Source of the DNA: Acidobacteriota bacterium | GTDB taxonomy: Bacteria > Acidobacteriota > Thermoanaerobaculia > Thermoanaerobaculales > Sulfomarinibacteraceae | Direction: 5' to 3' | Length of the DNA stretch: 49,269 nt | NCBI GenBank assembly: GCA_022340665.1 | Contig: JAJDNM010000046.1 | Coordinates: forward strand, 1 to 49,269 | In this document: piece by piece, positions 9,674 to 18,182 of the stretch | How the letters are laid out: each line of letters starts with the position of its first letter | Position numbering within the stretch: the stretch's first letter is position 1 | Position numbers and translations under genes: made by a program | Notes under the pieces: generated by a model | Seen by the model: only the letters and a program-made list of their open reading frames with translations | Databases searched by the model: none | What the model was told of the DNA's origin: nothing

Positions 9674-10192
9674 TCACGGCGTACGGCTTGATGACTCAGT
9701 GTGCTCTGTTTGCACGCCAAGGCCGTGCTCGTAGACGAGTGCGCCGCCGTGTTCGGCGGTGAGGGCGACGAGAATCAATCCCGCCAATGCCAGCGGGAGG
9801 GCGATCAGACGGAAGAAGCCGACGCTGATGCGGCGGTCGTTGCGACCGAGCCAGCTCACCAACAGCCGCACGAACGAAACGATAGCGAGTGCGGCCAGCG
9901 TCAAACCTGCGAGACTTTCGTGGTCGGCGAGGGTCGGTTCGGCGGCCGCGGGTATGATCGCCAGCCCCTCGGCGGCGCGTTCGCCCGTCAGGTAGGCGGT
10001 CCCTGCGCCGATTGTGCCCGCGACGTACAGCAGGGTCGCTGCCCGATCCAACCACGCCGTGCCGCGGAGGACCAGGCACGCGAGGTCGAGGCACGGTGCG
10101 AGCAGGATGAATGCGATTGGCAGGTGAACCACAACCACGTGGAGGCTGGGGAAGCTGGGATTGGTGAAAAGAGCCTGGATGTTTTCAATCAT
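9674..10192 (-). CDS. DUF2231 membrane protein
   Basis: 172 residues from the ATG at 10192; a GTG directly before it (10195) is an alternative. The first segment carries the DUF2231 hallmark HVVVVHLPIAFILLAP, and the last membrane segment is followed by AEHGGALVYEHGLGVQ, also typical of that family. Four hydrophobic segments are visible. Start lies 9 bp after the stop of the POT-type transporter gene, with GAGGG overlapping that stop, so it is the second gene of the minus-strand operon. Function of the family is not established; some members sit near electron-transfer or copper genes, but nothing here shows that role. Confidence 0.75.
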   Translation of the reverse strand: MIENIQALFTNPSFPSLHVVVVHLPIAFILLAPCLDLACLVLRGTAWLDRAATLLYVAGTIGAGTAYLTGERAAEGLAIIPAAAEPTLADHESLAGLTLAALAIVSFVRLLVSWLGRNDRRISVGFFRLIALPLALAGLILVALTAEHGGALVYEHGLGVQTEHTESSSRTP

Positions 10193-10201
10193 CACGCACC
10201 C

Positions 10202-11503
10202 TCATTCGGTTCGGCTCTTCTCGGGGTCGACGAAAAACCCGTACAGAGTGAGACCCGCGATAGAAAAGGCACCCATCAACATGACCCCACCGAAAAAGGC
10301 CCACGGCTGAGTGGCAACGCCGGCCTCATGGGGAATTCGGATGAAACGCTCGTACAGCCAGCCCGCCCACGGACCAGAATATATGTTGCCGATGAAGATG
10401 GCGAAGAAGGAGTAACCCAGGTACAACGCCACCTGGTCCTTTGGCGCGACCGTTCCGCAATACTCGAAGAACCTGGGCGAGCAGATCATCTCGCCGATTG
10501 ACCAGACGAGAATTCCGAGAGAGATGAAAGTCGCAGTCGGCGACATCCCCGGGAAGACCCAGGAAACGGTTGCAATCGAGGTGCCGACCAGCATCGTTCT
10601 CAGAGTCGGCCAGCGGCGCGTGAGATAGGCGATGAGGGCCTGGAATAGGACGATCAGCAATGCGTCGAGCGAGATCAGCACCTCGGGGTTGAGCCAGTGG
10701 CCCGCCACCTTTGTGAGCGGCACGATCGAGTCGATGGCGGCCTCGGCGGCGTAGAGATCGGTGAAAGTCTCCACGTACAGGGGCATGAAGCCGAACAGAA
10801 CGTTGATCATGCCCCAAAACCCGGAAAAGATCACCAGAAGCAGGACGAAGCGCCAGTTGGCGAGCACCCTGAGGATTTCGCGGACAATGTCGCCGAGGGT
10901 CTTCCCGGAGGCCCTCTCTTCAGCCGGAACCGGCTCCCGATAGGCCACAATCGCCTGCACCAACATCAGCGCACAGGCTGCTGCAGAGACCCAGAAGACG
11001 TAGCGGAACTCGGTACGGTTGCGAACCTGGGCTGCGACCACCGGGCCGATGAGACCGCCGGCGTTGATCATCATGTAGTAGAGGCCGAACCCGACTGGTC
11101 GGGTACTGCCCTCCTCGGTGGTCCTGGTGACGGTGCCAGAAATCGTGGGTTTGATGATCGAGCCGCCGATGGCGATGAGGCCGAGGGCGGCGCAGATGAT
11201 CGTGAAATCGGTGGTAGAGCCGAGGAGGAAATAACCCCCGGTAAGGGTCGCGAAAGCGACGGTGAGGGCGGGTTTGTACCCGAACCGATCGGCGAGAGCG
11301 CCGGCAAGCACGGGCAGGAAGTAGAGGGCGCCGGTGAAGAGGCCGTAGACCACACCGTAGGTGTCTGCCGGCACGCCGAGCCGATCGACGACATAGATGC
11401 CGAGCACCATCACCATGCCGTAGTAGGCGAGACGCTCGAAGAGCTCCATCACGACTGCGGAATAGAGTGTGCCCGGAAGCTGACGGAGGAATTTGAATTC
11501 CAT
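10202..11503 (-). CDS. MFS transporter, POT/PTR2 (proton-dependent peptide transporter) type
   Basis: 433 residues, almost all in hydrophobic segments. The N-terminal helix has ELFERLAYYG, the ExxER..YYG signature of proton-coupled oligopeptide transporters. GGSIIKPTISG and GLYYMMINAGGLIGP match the fifth-helix region of that family. At 433 residues it is shorter than many bacterial POT proteins (about 480-500), which have two extra helices, so it may be a 12-helix variant. It heads the minus-strand operon leading to the DUF2231 and two sulfatase-fold genes, hinting that uptake of small peptides or a similar substrate goes with the surface lipoproteins; this is inference. Its leader carries a G-tract motif (11519-11533). 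Confidence 0.8.
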   Translation of the reverse strand: MEFKFLRQLPGTLYSAVVMELFERLAYYGMVMVLGIYVVDRLGVPADTYGVVYGLFTGALYFLPVLAGALADRFGYKPALTVAFATLTGGYFLLGSTTDFTIICAALGLIAIGGSIIKPTISGTVTRTTEEGSTRPVGFGLYYMMINAGGLIGPVVAAQVRNRTEFRYVFWVSAAACALMLVQAIVAYREPVPAEERASGKTLGDIVREILRVLANWRFVLLLVIFSGFWGMINVLFGFMPLYVETFTDLYAAEAAIDSIVPLTKVAGHWLNPEVLISLDALLIVLFQALIAYLTRRWPTLRTMLVGTSIATVSWVFPGMSPTATFISLGILVWSIGEMICSPRFFEYCGTVAPKDQVALYLGYSFFAIFIGNIYSGPWAGWLYERFIRIPHEAGVATQPWAFFGGVMLMGAFSIAGLTLYGFFVDPEKSRTE

Positions 11504-11518
11504 GGGCGGAGATTCTAT

Positions 11519-11533
11519 CCCACCCGCCCACCC
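11519..11533 (-). other. G-quadruplex-pattern motif upstream of the POT-type transporter
   Basis: CCCACCCGCCCACCC on the plus strand, that is four G3 tracts with 1-nt loops on the minus strand. It ends 16 bp upstream of the transporter start codon and would be in the non-template (RNA-like) strand of its leader if transcription starts upstream. It is the outer edge of the repeat element that follows. Confidence 0.6.
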
Positions 11534-11536
11534 GCA

Positions 11537-11641
11537 CGATACTGGATACTAGATCCTGGATTCTTGATCCGCCGACAGCTCAGAGAGCGGGATCAAGGAA
11601 TTGTCGCATCGAGCATCCAGCATCCAGCATCCAGCATCCAG
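11537..11641. repeat. Heptamer repeat element, ATCNAGN type
   Basis: The left arm (11537-11570) read on the minus strand gives 7-bp units AATCCAG, GATCTAG, TATCCAG. The right arm (11607-11641) on the plus strand is CATCGAG followed by four CATCCAG. GGATCAAG occurs inverted at the inner ends of both arms. The array stops 1 bp before the A-run of the tolC-like terminator. No protein is encoded. Confidence 0.85.
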
Positions 11642-11642
11642 C

Positions 11643-11672
11643 AAAAACGCCCTCCCGGCAAGGGGAGGGCGT
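11643..11672 (-). terminator. Rho-independent terminator of the TolC-family gene
   Basis: Perfect 10-bp stem ACGCCCTCCC (11647-11656) / GGGAGGGCGT (11663-11672) with a 6-nt loop. On the minus strand it is followed by TTTTT (11643-11647), 26 bp downstream of the TolC-family stop codon. Confidence 0.9.
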
Positions 11673-11697
11673 CGTATCTGAATCGGCTCCGCTGGCG

Positions 11698-13407
11698 TCA
11701 GTTCGCTTCCATTTCAGACGGTGAGAGCGGCATCGGCACCTCTTCCTCCCCTTTGAAGTCGGTGAACTGAAGCCACTCGACATCCTCCCAGTAATCGTGC
11801 ACGGATTCCGACGCCTCGTCGTCGGTTATCACGACATTCTTTGCCTCGAGGAAGGTTCCGGTGGAGGCGAAATAGGTAGCCATCGCCTTGCGGTATCCGA
11901 CCCTCGCCTGGATCTCGGCAAACCGGGCAGAGGCTAACGCGTCCTGAATCTCTGATACCTGAAAGTTGGTCGAAAGGCCATTGGCGAACTTGGTCTGTTC
12001 GGCCTCGAGATTCCGGACCGCGAGGCGGCTCGATGCGACGGCGGCATCGATGGCGGCGGCTCCGTCCTCGAGCGCGCGTACCGCGAACCTGACCTGGCGG
12101 GTGATCTCCTGCTTGAGGGCGGCGAGCTGAGCGCCCGAGCGGTCACGTTGATAGCGTGCCGCCGCGAGCTGCTCCTTGGCCCGGTGATTACCCATCGGTA
12201 CCGAGAAATTCAGACCGAGGGTCCACCTCGGGAAATCGAAGTCGAAGACCTGGCTCGCGGCATCGCCCCAACCCTCGCGAATGGTGATCGGCTCTCCGGT
12301 GTCGGGATCCTCGACCGTCCCCGTGCCGCTGACGCCCCCCCAACCGTAGGATCCGGTCAGGTCGAGGCGCGCGAGGGCTCGGTTCCGCGCGACCTTGACG
12401 TTCGTGTTGAGGCGCTCCATCTCGAGCTCCTGCCGGATGATGGCTGGACGCTTCTGGAGGGCGATCTCGATCGACTCCTCGAGTTCGGGGCGGATCGGTT
12501 CGACGTTGTAGGAATCGGTGGTCTCGATCCGAACCTGCCACTCGTGTGGCAGGTCGAAGCCGAGCAGACCCTTGAGGTTGTCTTCGGCGTTTGAGGCCGC
12601 ATTCTCGGCGTAGATGAGCTCCTGCCGGCGGGTCGCGACCGTGGCCTCGGACTGGACCATGTCGATCGGAGCCGAAGTGCCGACCTCGACTCGTTGCCGA
12701 GTTTCCTCCAGGAGGCGTTCGGCGAGTTCGAGTGACTGCTCGGTGACCGCGATTGCCTGCCGGGTGGCCACCAGCTCCCAGTATGCGAGCTCGACGTCGG
12801 CCAGGAGTTGAATGATGTCGACCTCGAAAGCAACCGCGGTCTGGTCGCGAAGATTCTCCTCGATGATGATCTGGTAACGGGTGGCGGTGGTACCGAATCC
12901 GTTGAGCAGGGGCTGGGTCAACGAGAAATTGAGCCGAGCATCCCAGCGTGGATTGAGGAAGTAGAACTCCGAGTTGGTCTTGCCGCGATTGGACAACCAC
13001 GATGCCTCGAGCTCGGTGCCGCTGGGAAGGAGCTGATTGACGCCGATACCGAAACCCATGTTGTCGCTTACTGCGACGTTTGCACCCTCGAGAATGGTTG
13101 ACGTCGGCGCCTTGGTCGAATCGAATCCGAGGTCGGCCCACAAGGTCGGATCGAATATCCCGCCCGAACCGCGCACGTTGGCGTTGGCGATGGCCATGTC
13201 GTACCGCCCCACGTGGAGGTTCAGATTGCGAGCAAGGGCAAGCTGGTAGGCGCCTATGAGATCGAGCTTGAGGACGTCTCCCTCGGTCACCGGCAGGCTT
13301 TCGACCTGCGCCGGCAACGCGGAGACTTCGAGTTCGGCGGCGGTGACCAACCCGACGGATGCGGCAAGCAGTATGGCAGTGAGAAGAGCTGTTTTCCTGG
13401 TGTTCAC
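11698..13407 (-). CDS. TolC-family outer-membrane channel protein
   Basis: 569 residues from a GTG at 13407 with AGGAGG 8 bp upstream. Residues 1-23 are a signal peptide (MNTRKTALLTAILLAASVGLVTA). Two repeated outer-membrane-efflux halves follow, with long helices rich in Ala, Glu and Arg (AYWELVATRQAIAVTEQSLELAERLLEETRQRVEVGTSAPIDMVQSEA; then LAAARYQRDRSGAQLAALKQEITRQVRFAVRAL). LTQPLLNGFG and a strand of the type LNFSVPMGNHRAKEQ are characteristic of the family. It is longer than E. coli TolC (about 490) through insertions. No inner-membrane pump or adaptor gene is adjacent, so its partner is unknown; the ABC exporter pair at 21.9-25.5 kb is on the other strand. It has its own terminator. 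Confidence 0.88.
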   Translation of the reverse strand: MNTRKTALLTAILLAASVGLVTAAELEVSALPAQVESLPVTEGDVLKLDLIGAYQLALARNLNLHVGRYDMAIANANVRGSGGIFDPTLWADLGFDSTKAPTSTILEGANVAVSDNMGFGIGVNQLLPSGTELEASWLSNRGKTNSEFYFLNPRWDARLNFSLTQPLLNGFGTTATRYQIIIEENLRDQTAVAFEVDIIQLLADVELAYWELVATRQAIAVTEQSLELAERLLEETRQRVEVGTSAPIDMVQSEATVATRRQELIYAENAASNAEDNLKGLLGFDLPHEWQVRIETTDSYNVEPIRPELEESIEIALQKRPAIIRQELEMERLNTNVKVARNRALARLDLTGSYGWGGVSGTGTVEDPDTGEPITIREGWGDAASQVFDFDFPRWTLGLNFSVPMGNHRAKEQLAAARYQRDRSGAQLAALKQEITRQVRFAVRALEDGAAAIDAAVASSRLAVRNLEAEQTKFANGLSTNFQVSEIQDALASARFAEIQARVGYRKAMATYFASTGTFLEAKNVVITDDEASESVHDYWEDVEWLQFTDFKGEEEVPMPLSPSEMEAN

Positions 13408-13757
13408 GATGAGGCCTCCTTCGATCTCGGTACGCTCATGTTCTACGCACCAAAAGATGAAAAGTTCGCCGAATGCGTGCGACTGTCAACATCAAAACGG
13501 ACTTCTTCAAGATTCCTTACGAAGTTCTGACCCTGCTATTCACCGGGCATGCCTGCATCGCTGGATCGACCTTTGCTCCCGACCCTTGGGTGTTGGACAT
13601 CGACAGCATGCGAAATCCTCTCGAGTGGGGCCGAGGAAAAGGATATCAGACGGTCGGGCGTTCACATCGGCCTGCTGGGCTCCGACCTTGCGCCTCCAGA
13701 TGTCGTCGAACCACTACCGCCTCGCGTCGCGCTGCCGCGGAATAGGTGGGTCTGTGC
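13408..13757. other. Intergenic region between priA and the TolC-family gene
   Basis: 350 bp. I see no convincing gene: an open frame of 90 codons (13473-13745, plus) has no ribosome site and no recognisable content. On the minus strand TTGACA (13489-13484) lies about 77 bp upstream of the TolC-family start with a poor -10 match at the right spacing, so it is only a weak promoter candidate. Confidence 0.35.
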
Positions 13758-16175
13758 TTACAGCGTTGATGCCGGATCAACGTCGATCACCCGCCGCACA
13801 TTCCTCGGCACCTTCAGAGTCTCGGTCTTCTCCAGAACTCCGCGCAGCAGCTCTCGGTTGGCGGCGGAGATCAGGAGCTGCCAGCGCCACTGGTTTCGGA
13901 TGCGTTCCAGAGGGGCGGGAGCAGGCCCGCGGAGCCGTACGCGGTCAGGGAGCGGTGAGATGACTGCTGCTGCGGCCTCCGCCGCGGTCCTGCAGAGGCG
14001 TTCATTGGCGGCTTCGAACCGCACCAGTGCGAGACGGGTCACGGGTGGGTAGTCGAACCCGCGTCTGAAGAGGATTTCTTCCTCCAGAAACGTCGTCACA
14101 TCGTGTTGGCAGGCGAGGCGAACTGCAGGATGATCCGGGTAGTAGGTCTGGATCACGACTCTCCCGGGCCGATCACCACGGCCCGAACGGCCCGCGACCT
14201 GGGTGAGGAGCTGAAACGTGCGTTCGCCGGCGCGAAAATCCGGCAGCCCGAGCATGGCGTCGGCCGAAATGACACCAGTCAGGGTGACATTTGGAAAGTG
14301 ATGACCCTTGGCGACCATCTGGGTGCCGATGAGGACTTGAACCGCTCCCGAAGCGAACGCGCCAAGCGTCTCCTGGAGCCCGGACCGACGTCGCACCGTG
14401 TCCCGGTCGAGGATCGCACTGGTCACTCCGGGAAAGAGGCGATCAAGGTGGTGGGCGACCTTTTCGGTGCCGGCCCCGACCGCGTCCAGGAGCTTTCCTG
14501 CGCACGACGGGCATTGGTGTGGCGACGCGGCTTGGTGATCACAATAATGACATCGGAGGTCGCCCGACCGACGATGGACCACGAGCGACACCGAACACGA
14601 AGGGCATTCGATACGATGGCCGCAATCGCGGCAGAGCAGAATCGGCGCCCAGCCACGGCGCTGCATCAACAGGATTGCCTGCTCGCCTCGCTCGACAGTT
14701 TCCTCGAGCAGCTCGCGCAGTCGGCGTGAAAACAGCGTGCGGCCCTGTTCTCCAGGCTCCGGAGGCTCGCCTCGAAGGTCCACCAGTTCGACCTCTGGGA
14801 GCTGGCCGCCCGCCACCCGCCGGGTCAATCTGAGGTGTCGGGCAAGGCCTCTCTCGACCAGTGCCGAAGACTCGACGGACGGCGTGGCCGAGCACAGAAT
14901 CACCGGCACGCCGAGATGTTGTGCGGTCACCAGCGAAAGGTCGCGCGCGTGGTAGCGAGGTGTTTCCTGTTGTTTGTAGGCGGCGTCGTGCTCCTCGTCG
15001 ACAACGATCAGACCGAGGTTGTCGAACGGGGCGAAGATGGCGGACCGCGGGCCGACCACGATCCTGGCCCGCCCGTCCCTGATCCTCTTCCACTCCCTCC
15101 ACCTCTCGCCCTCCGAGAGCGCAGAGTGAAGGATCGCGGCTTGTGAGCCGAATCGCCGTTCGACCGCGCCCGACGCAGCCGGGGTCAGGCCAATCTCCGG
15201 TACCAGAACGAGGCCGCTCTGGCCGCGTTCCAAAACCTGTTCGAGGCACCGCAGATAAACCTCTGTCTTACCCGATCCGGTAATTCCTTCGAGGAGAAAC
15301 GGTGCGTACTCTCCGGCATTCACGGTCGCGCCCACCGCGTCGACGACGAGCTGTTGCTCAGCAGTCAAGCGATGGCGCGTGTCCGTGGGTTTGAGAACCC
15401 AGCGCGGTTTTCTCGGAGCCGGCTGCCGGAAACGAAGAAGGAGGCCCGCGGAGTCCATCGCACGCAGGGTCGAAGGTGAACAACCGACCGCGCCGCAGAC
15501 CTCGGAAGCAAGCGCAGGACGGCCCTGCTCGGCCAGCCACTCGAGAATTTCGCGGCGGCGTGGCGCCCTACTGCATCGCTCGAGCAGCTCTTCGATAGGC
15601 GTGTCGGGCAGTTTGACGGCGGTGACTTCCGCTTCGGGTGACCGATCCCGACGGCTGCTTCGGACGGTCGCGAGACCAGCCTCGACCAGAGCATCGAGGG
15701 GGCCGCGGCTCACGGCTCCGGCGCGTGCGAGAAGGGCCGGGACGCCGATCTTGGCGGTCGATTGGAGCACGGAGAGGACCTTGCCTCTCTTGCCCGAAAG
15801 GGCCTCCGGGTCCGTCCCGGCGCCGGCTGGCGTCAGCCTGGCGATCTCCCCGTCTGACCGCAGCAGGCCGGCGGGGAGCATTGCGGCGAGGGTGTCGCCG
15901 AGAGGGCTGCGATAGTAGCTGGAGATGAAGTCGGCGACGTGGAACAGATGGCCCGGCAGCAACGATTGCTGGTCGACGACCTCGTGCAGTGGTCGTACGA
16001 TATCCGAAGCTATGTCCGCGGTAGGTGAGACCTCGACCAGCACTCCAGTGACGATCTTCTTTCGCAGAGGTACCCGAACCCTCACGCCGGGCACCGCAAA
16101 TGGCACGAGATCGTCCGGGATGGAGTAGGTGAGCGCATCCGGAGCGCTCTTCGGGATGGCGACCTTGGCGAACAC
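13758..16175 (-). CDS. priA: Primosomal protein N' (PriA helicase)
   Basis: 805 residues from the GTG at 16175. A longer in-frame version from 16286 would run through a simple repeat and lacks family similarity, while VFAKVAIPKSAPDALTYSIPD is the usual PriA N-terminus. The 3'-DNA-binding domain is followed by the helicase core: Walker A GITGSGKTEVYL at about 300, DEEH with KQQETPRYHARDLSL at about 400, then two zinc clusters LCRDCGHRIECPSCSVSL and CHYCDHQAASPHQCPSC (eight Cys). The C-terminal part has GTQMVAKGHHFPNVTL and QVAGRSGRGDRPG. PriA restarts stalled replication forks by loading the primosome. It is longer than E. coli PriA (732), with extra sequence around residues 120-250. Nothing suggests loss of function. 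Confidence 0.95.
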   Translation of the reverse strand: MFAKVAIPKSAPDALTYSIPDDLVPFAVPGVRVRVPLRKKIVTGVLVEVSPTADIASDIVRPLHEVVDQQSLLPGHLFHVADFISSYYRSPLGDTLAAMLPAGLLRSDGEIARLTPAGAGTDPEALSGKRGKVLSVLQSTAKIGVPALLARAGAVSRGPLDALVEAGLATVRSSRRDRSPEAEVTAVKLPDTPIEELLERCSRAPRRREILEWLAEQGRPALASEVCGAVGCSPSTLRAMDSAGLLLRFRQPAPRKPRWVLKPTDTRHRLTAEQQLVVDAVGATVNAGEYAPFLLEGITGSGKTEVYLRCLEQVLERGQSGLVLVPEIGLTPAASGAVERRFGSQAAILHSALSEGERWREWKRIRDGRARIVVGPRSAIFAPFDNLGLIVVDEEHDAAYKQQETPRYHARDLSLVTAQHLGVPVILCSATPSVESSALVERGLARHLRLTRRVAGGQLPEVELVDLRGEPPEPGEQGRTLFSRRLRELLEETVERGEQAILLMQRRGWAPILLCRDCGHRIECPSCSVSLVVHRRSGDLRCHYCDHQAASPHQCPSCAGKLLDAVGAGTEKVAHHLDRLFPGVTSAILDRDTVRRRSGLQETLGAFASGAVQVLIGTQMVAKGHHFPNVTLTGVISADAMLGLPDFRAGERTFQLLTQVAGRSGRGDRPGRVVIQTYYPDHPAVRLACQHDVTTFLEEEILFRRGFDYPPVTRLALVRFEAANERLCRTAAEAAAAVISPLPDRVRLRGPAPAPLERIRNQWRWQLLISAANRELLRGVLEKTETLKVPRNVRRVIDVDPASTL

Positions 16176-16219
16176 CCGGCCATGGTAGCGCGGAGCATCC
16201 GGCCATTGGCCGGAGTGTA

Positions 16220-16311
16220 GAGTTTTGAATAATGGGTTTTGAGTTTTTCGAGGGTCGTCCGGAGGTCGCGGTAACTCAACACTCAAAACTCAGAACTCAA
16301 AACTCAAAACT
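16220..16311. repeat. Heptamer repeat element, AACTCAA type
   Basis: The right arm (16273-16311) is five and a half 7-bp units: AACTCAA, CACTCAA, AACTCAG, AACTCAA, AACTCAA, AACT. The left arm (16220-16251) on the minus strand carries AAACTCAAAAC and TCAAAACT, the same unit in reverse orientation but more decayed. The two arms are about 20 bp apart. The element lies just upstream of priA, between its GTG and the atl-like gene. Confidence 0.85.
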
Positions 16312-16326
16312 GATGGAGGCTGAGAT

Positions 16327-16352
16327 GGGGGTGGTAGGGTTGGGTGGATGGG
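16327..16352 (+). other. G-quadruplex-pattern motif overlapping the alkyltransferase-like start
   Basis: G tracts at 16327-16331, 16337-16339, 16342-16344 and 16350-16352 with loops of 2-5 nt on the plus strand. The last tract is the G of the ATG at 16348 plus the next codon. Such a structure in RNA would overlap the ribosome site. Confidence 0.5.
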
Positions 16353-16713
16353 TGTGAAAAGAGTCCACGGCGACATCGAGGGCGAGCGCCTGAATTCTCA
16401 GCAGGAAGTCTTCGAGCTGGTGCGACGCATCCCCCGCGGGCGGGTCATGACCTACGGACAGATCTCGGAGGTGATGGCGAGCCGGTTGTCGCCGCGTGCG
16501 GTCGGTTGGATGATGCACCGCTGCCCCGACGGCATCCCCTGGCAGCGAGTCGTGAACGCCTCCGGTGGCTGCTCCACCGATCGATTGGCGGACTTCCCCA
16601 AGGGACTGCAGCGGTCGCTGCTGGAGGAGGAAGGAGTCGAGTTTCGCGCCAACGGCACCCTCGACCTCGAAGTTTACCGCTGGTGGCCAGCCCGTTCGGG
16701 TGATGACGAATAA
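16348..16713 (+). CDS. Alkyltransferase-like protein (MGMT-fold, active Cys replaced)
   Basis: 121 residues; the ATG at 16348 is the first sensible start, although the upstream region is a G-rich repeat border rather than a clear ribosome site. The protein matches the C-terminal DNA-binding domain of O6-alkylguanine-DNA alkyltransferase: VFELVRRIPRGRVMTYGQISEVMASRLSPRAVGWMMHRCP then GIPWQRVVNASGG. In true alkyltransferases the motif is PCHRV; here it reads PWQRV, with Trp in place of the acceptor Cys. That is the mark of alkyltransferase-like (ATL) proteins, which bind alkylated guanine and hand it to nucleotide excision repair. Gln in place of the motif His is less usual. The stop overlaps the start of the next gene by 11 bp. 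Confidence 0.88.
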   Translation: MGVKRVHGDIEGERLNSQQEVFELVRRIPRGRVMTYGQISEVMASRLSPRAVGWMMHRCPDGIPWQRVVNASGGCSTDRLADFPKGLQRSLLEEEGVEFRANGTLDLEVYRWWPARSGDDE

Positions 16714-18175
16714 CGGTCTATCCGTTTCGGTCGTGGGCCGGGTCGTCGGTCCGCTCGTGTTCCTGATCCTGATGCTGACCTCCGGCGGCGATCTCTCGAG
16801 CGACGGGAAACGGGTCGTCGCGGTCGTTCTCTGGATGGCCGTGTGGTGGATGACCGAGGCCGCGCCGCTGGCGGTGACCGCGATGTTACCTCTGGTGCTG
16901 TTTCCGCTGCTCGGCGTTCGCGGCGTTCGCGATGTGGCGCCGAACTACTCCGATCAAATGGTCTTCCTCTTCCTGGGGGGGTTCATCCTCGCTCTGGCTG
17001 TCGAAAGCTCCGGGCTTCATCGGAGGTTTGCCCTAGCGATTCTGGACACCGTCGGTGCGTCGCCGAGGCGGCTGGTGTGGGGATTCCTGCTCGCTACGGC
17101 CCTGCTTTCGATGTGGCTTTCGAACACTGCGACGACGCTGATGATGCTGCCGATCGCGGCTGGGGTGGCCTCGAGGCTGGATAGTGAAAAAGCGCCGATT
17201 CGGCTCATGCTGGCGGTCGCCTACGGCGCCTCGATCGGTGGCATCGGGACCCTGGTCGGCACGCCGCCGAACCTGGTGTTGGCGGGCATGGCGCCGAATT
17301 TGTCACCAGACCTCCAACCGTTGACCTTCGGCGGCTGGATGCTCTTCGGTGTGCCGTTTGTCATGCTCTTCCTGCCGGTTGTCGGCCTTCAACTCGGACG
17401 TGGTTTGGCTGGGGGCGGCGGCCGCGATCCCAACTTGGCCGCCGAACGTGCGGCTCTCGGCCCGATATCCACGGTCGAGCGCCGCGTCGCCGTACTGTTC
17501 GGGGTCACGGCATTTTCGTGGGTGACGCGCGCAGGCCTGGACTTCGGCTTCGTCTCGATCCCGGGCTGGAGCGACGTGCTGGAGGGCTGGGGCGTGATCC
17601 CCGATGCCGGTCTTCTGACCGATGCCGTGCCGGCAATTGCTGCGGCCATACTGGCGACTCTGTTGCCGTCAGGGGCGGGCAACGGAAAGCGAATGCTGAC
17701 CTGGGACGATATTCAGAAGGGCGTGCCGTGGGGGGTACTGCTGCTCTTTGGTGGTGGTTTCGCGATTGCCGATGCAGTGCGCGCGGCCGAGGTCGACCAG
17801 TGGCTCGCCGGCAGGCTGCAGGATCTGTCGGTCTTTCCGCTCCCTCTGGTGATCCTCGCCGTCTGTCTGATCACCACCAGCGCCACCGAGCTCACCTCGA
17901 ACACGGCGACCGCCACCCTCCTGATGCCGGTCATGGCGGCCCTGGCCAGCGTCCTCGGGGTCCATCCCTATCTGCTGATGGTTCCGGCGACGGTGTCTGC
18001 TTCGTGCGCCTTCATGCTGCCGGTCGCGACCCCCCCCAACGCCATCGTCATCGGCTCGGGCATGGTGTCCGCGCGCGATTTCTTCCGCGAGGGGATCTGG
18101 CTCAACCTCGCTGGAGCGATTCTCACCACGCTGGCCGTCCTGACTCTTGGCCGATTCGTCCTGCCGCTTGGATAG
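16703..18175 (+). CDS. DASS-family (SLC13-type) anion/dicarboxylate symporter
   Basis: 490 residues from the ATG at 16703, which lies inside the end of the preceding gene and keeps the N-terminal membrane segment intact. About 12 hydrophobic segments. Two Ser-Asn-Thr signatures, one in each half (WLSNTATTLMMLPIA and TSNTATATLLMPVMAAL), are the substrate and sodium site motifs of the divalent anion:sodium symporters. WWMTEAAPLAVTAMLPLVLFP in the second helix is also typical. Likely substrates are C4-dicarboxylates, citrate or sulfate; sequence alone does not decide. Overlap with the alkyltransferase-like gene implies translational coupling, but the two functions have no evident link. Confidence 0.9.
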   Translation: MTNNGLSVSVVGRVVGPLVFLILMLTSGGDLSSDGKRVVAVVLWMAVWWMTEAAPLAVTAMLPLVLFPLLGVRGVRDVAPNYSDQMVFLFLGGFILALAVESSGLHRRFALAILDTVGASPRRLVWGFLLATALLSMWLSNTATTLMMLPIAAGVASRLDSEKAPIRLMLAVAYGASIGGIGTLVGTPPNLVLAGMAPNLSPDLQPLTFGGWMLFGVPFVMLFLPVVGLQLGRGLAGGGGRDPNLAAERAALGPISTVERRVAVLFGVTAFSWVTRAGLDFGFVSIPGWSDVLEGWGVIPDAGLLTDAVPAIAAAILATLLPSGAGNGKRMLTWDDIQKGVPWGVLLLFGGGFAIADAVRAAEVDQWLAGRLQDLSVFPLPLVILAVCLITTSATELTSNTATATLLMPVMAALASVLGVHPYLLMVPATVSASCAFMLPVATPPNAIVIGSGMVSARDFFREGIWLNLAGAILTTLAVLTLGRFVLPLG

Positions 18176-18182
18176 GCGAGGA

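Noticed and set aside
13473-13745. 90-codon plus-strand open frame between tolC-like gene and priA
   Set aside because: No ribosome site, no hydrophobic or domain pattern, Arg-rich end typical of chance frames in GC-rich DNA.
16176-16286. N-terminal extension of PriA
   Set aside because: The extra 37 residues are encoded by AACTCAA-type repeat and flank DNA and have no PriA similarity.
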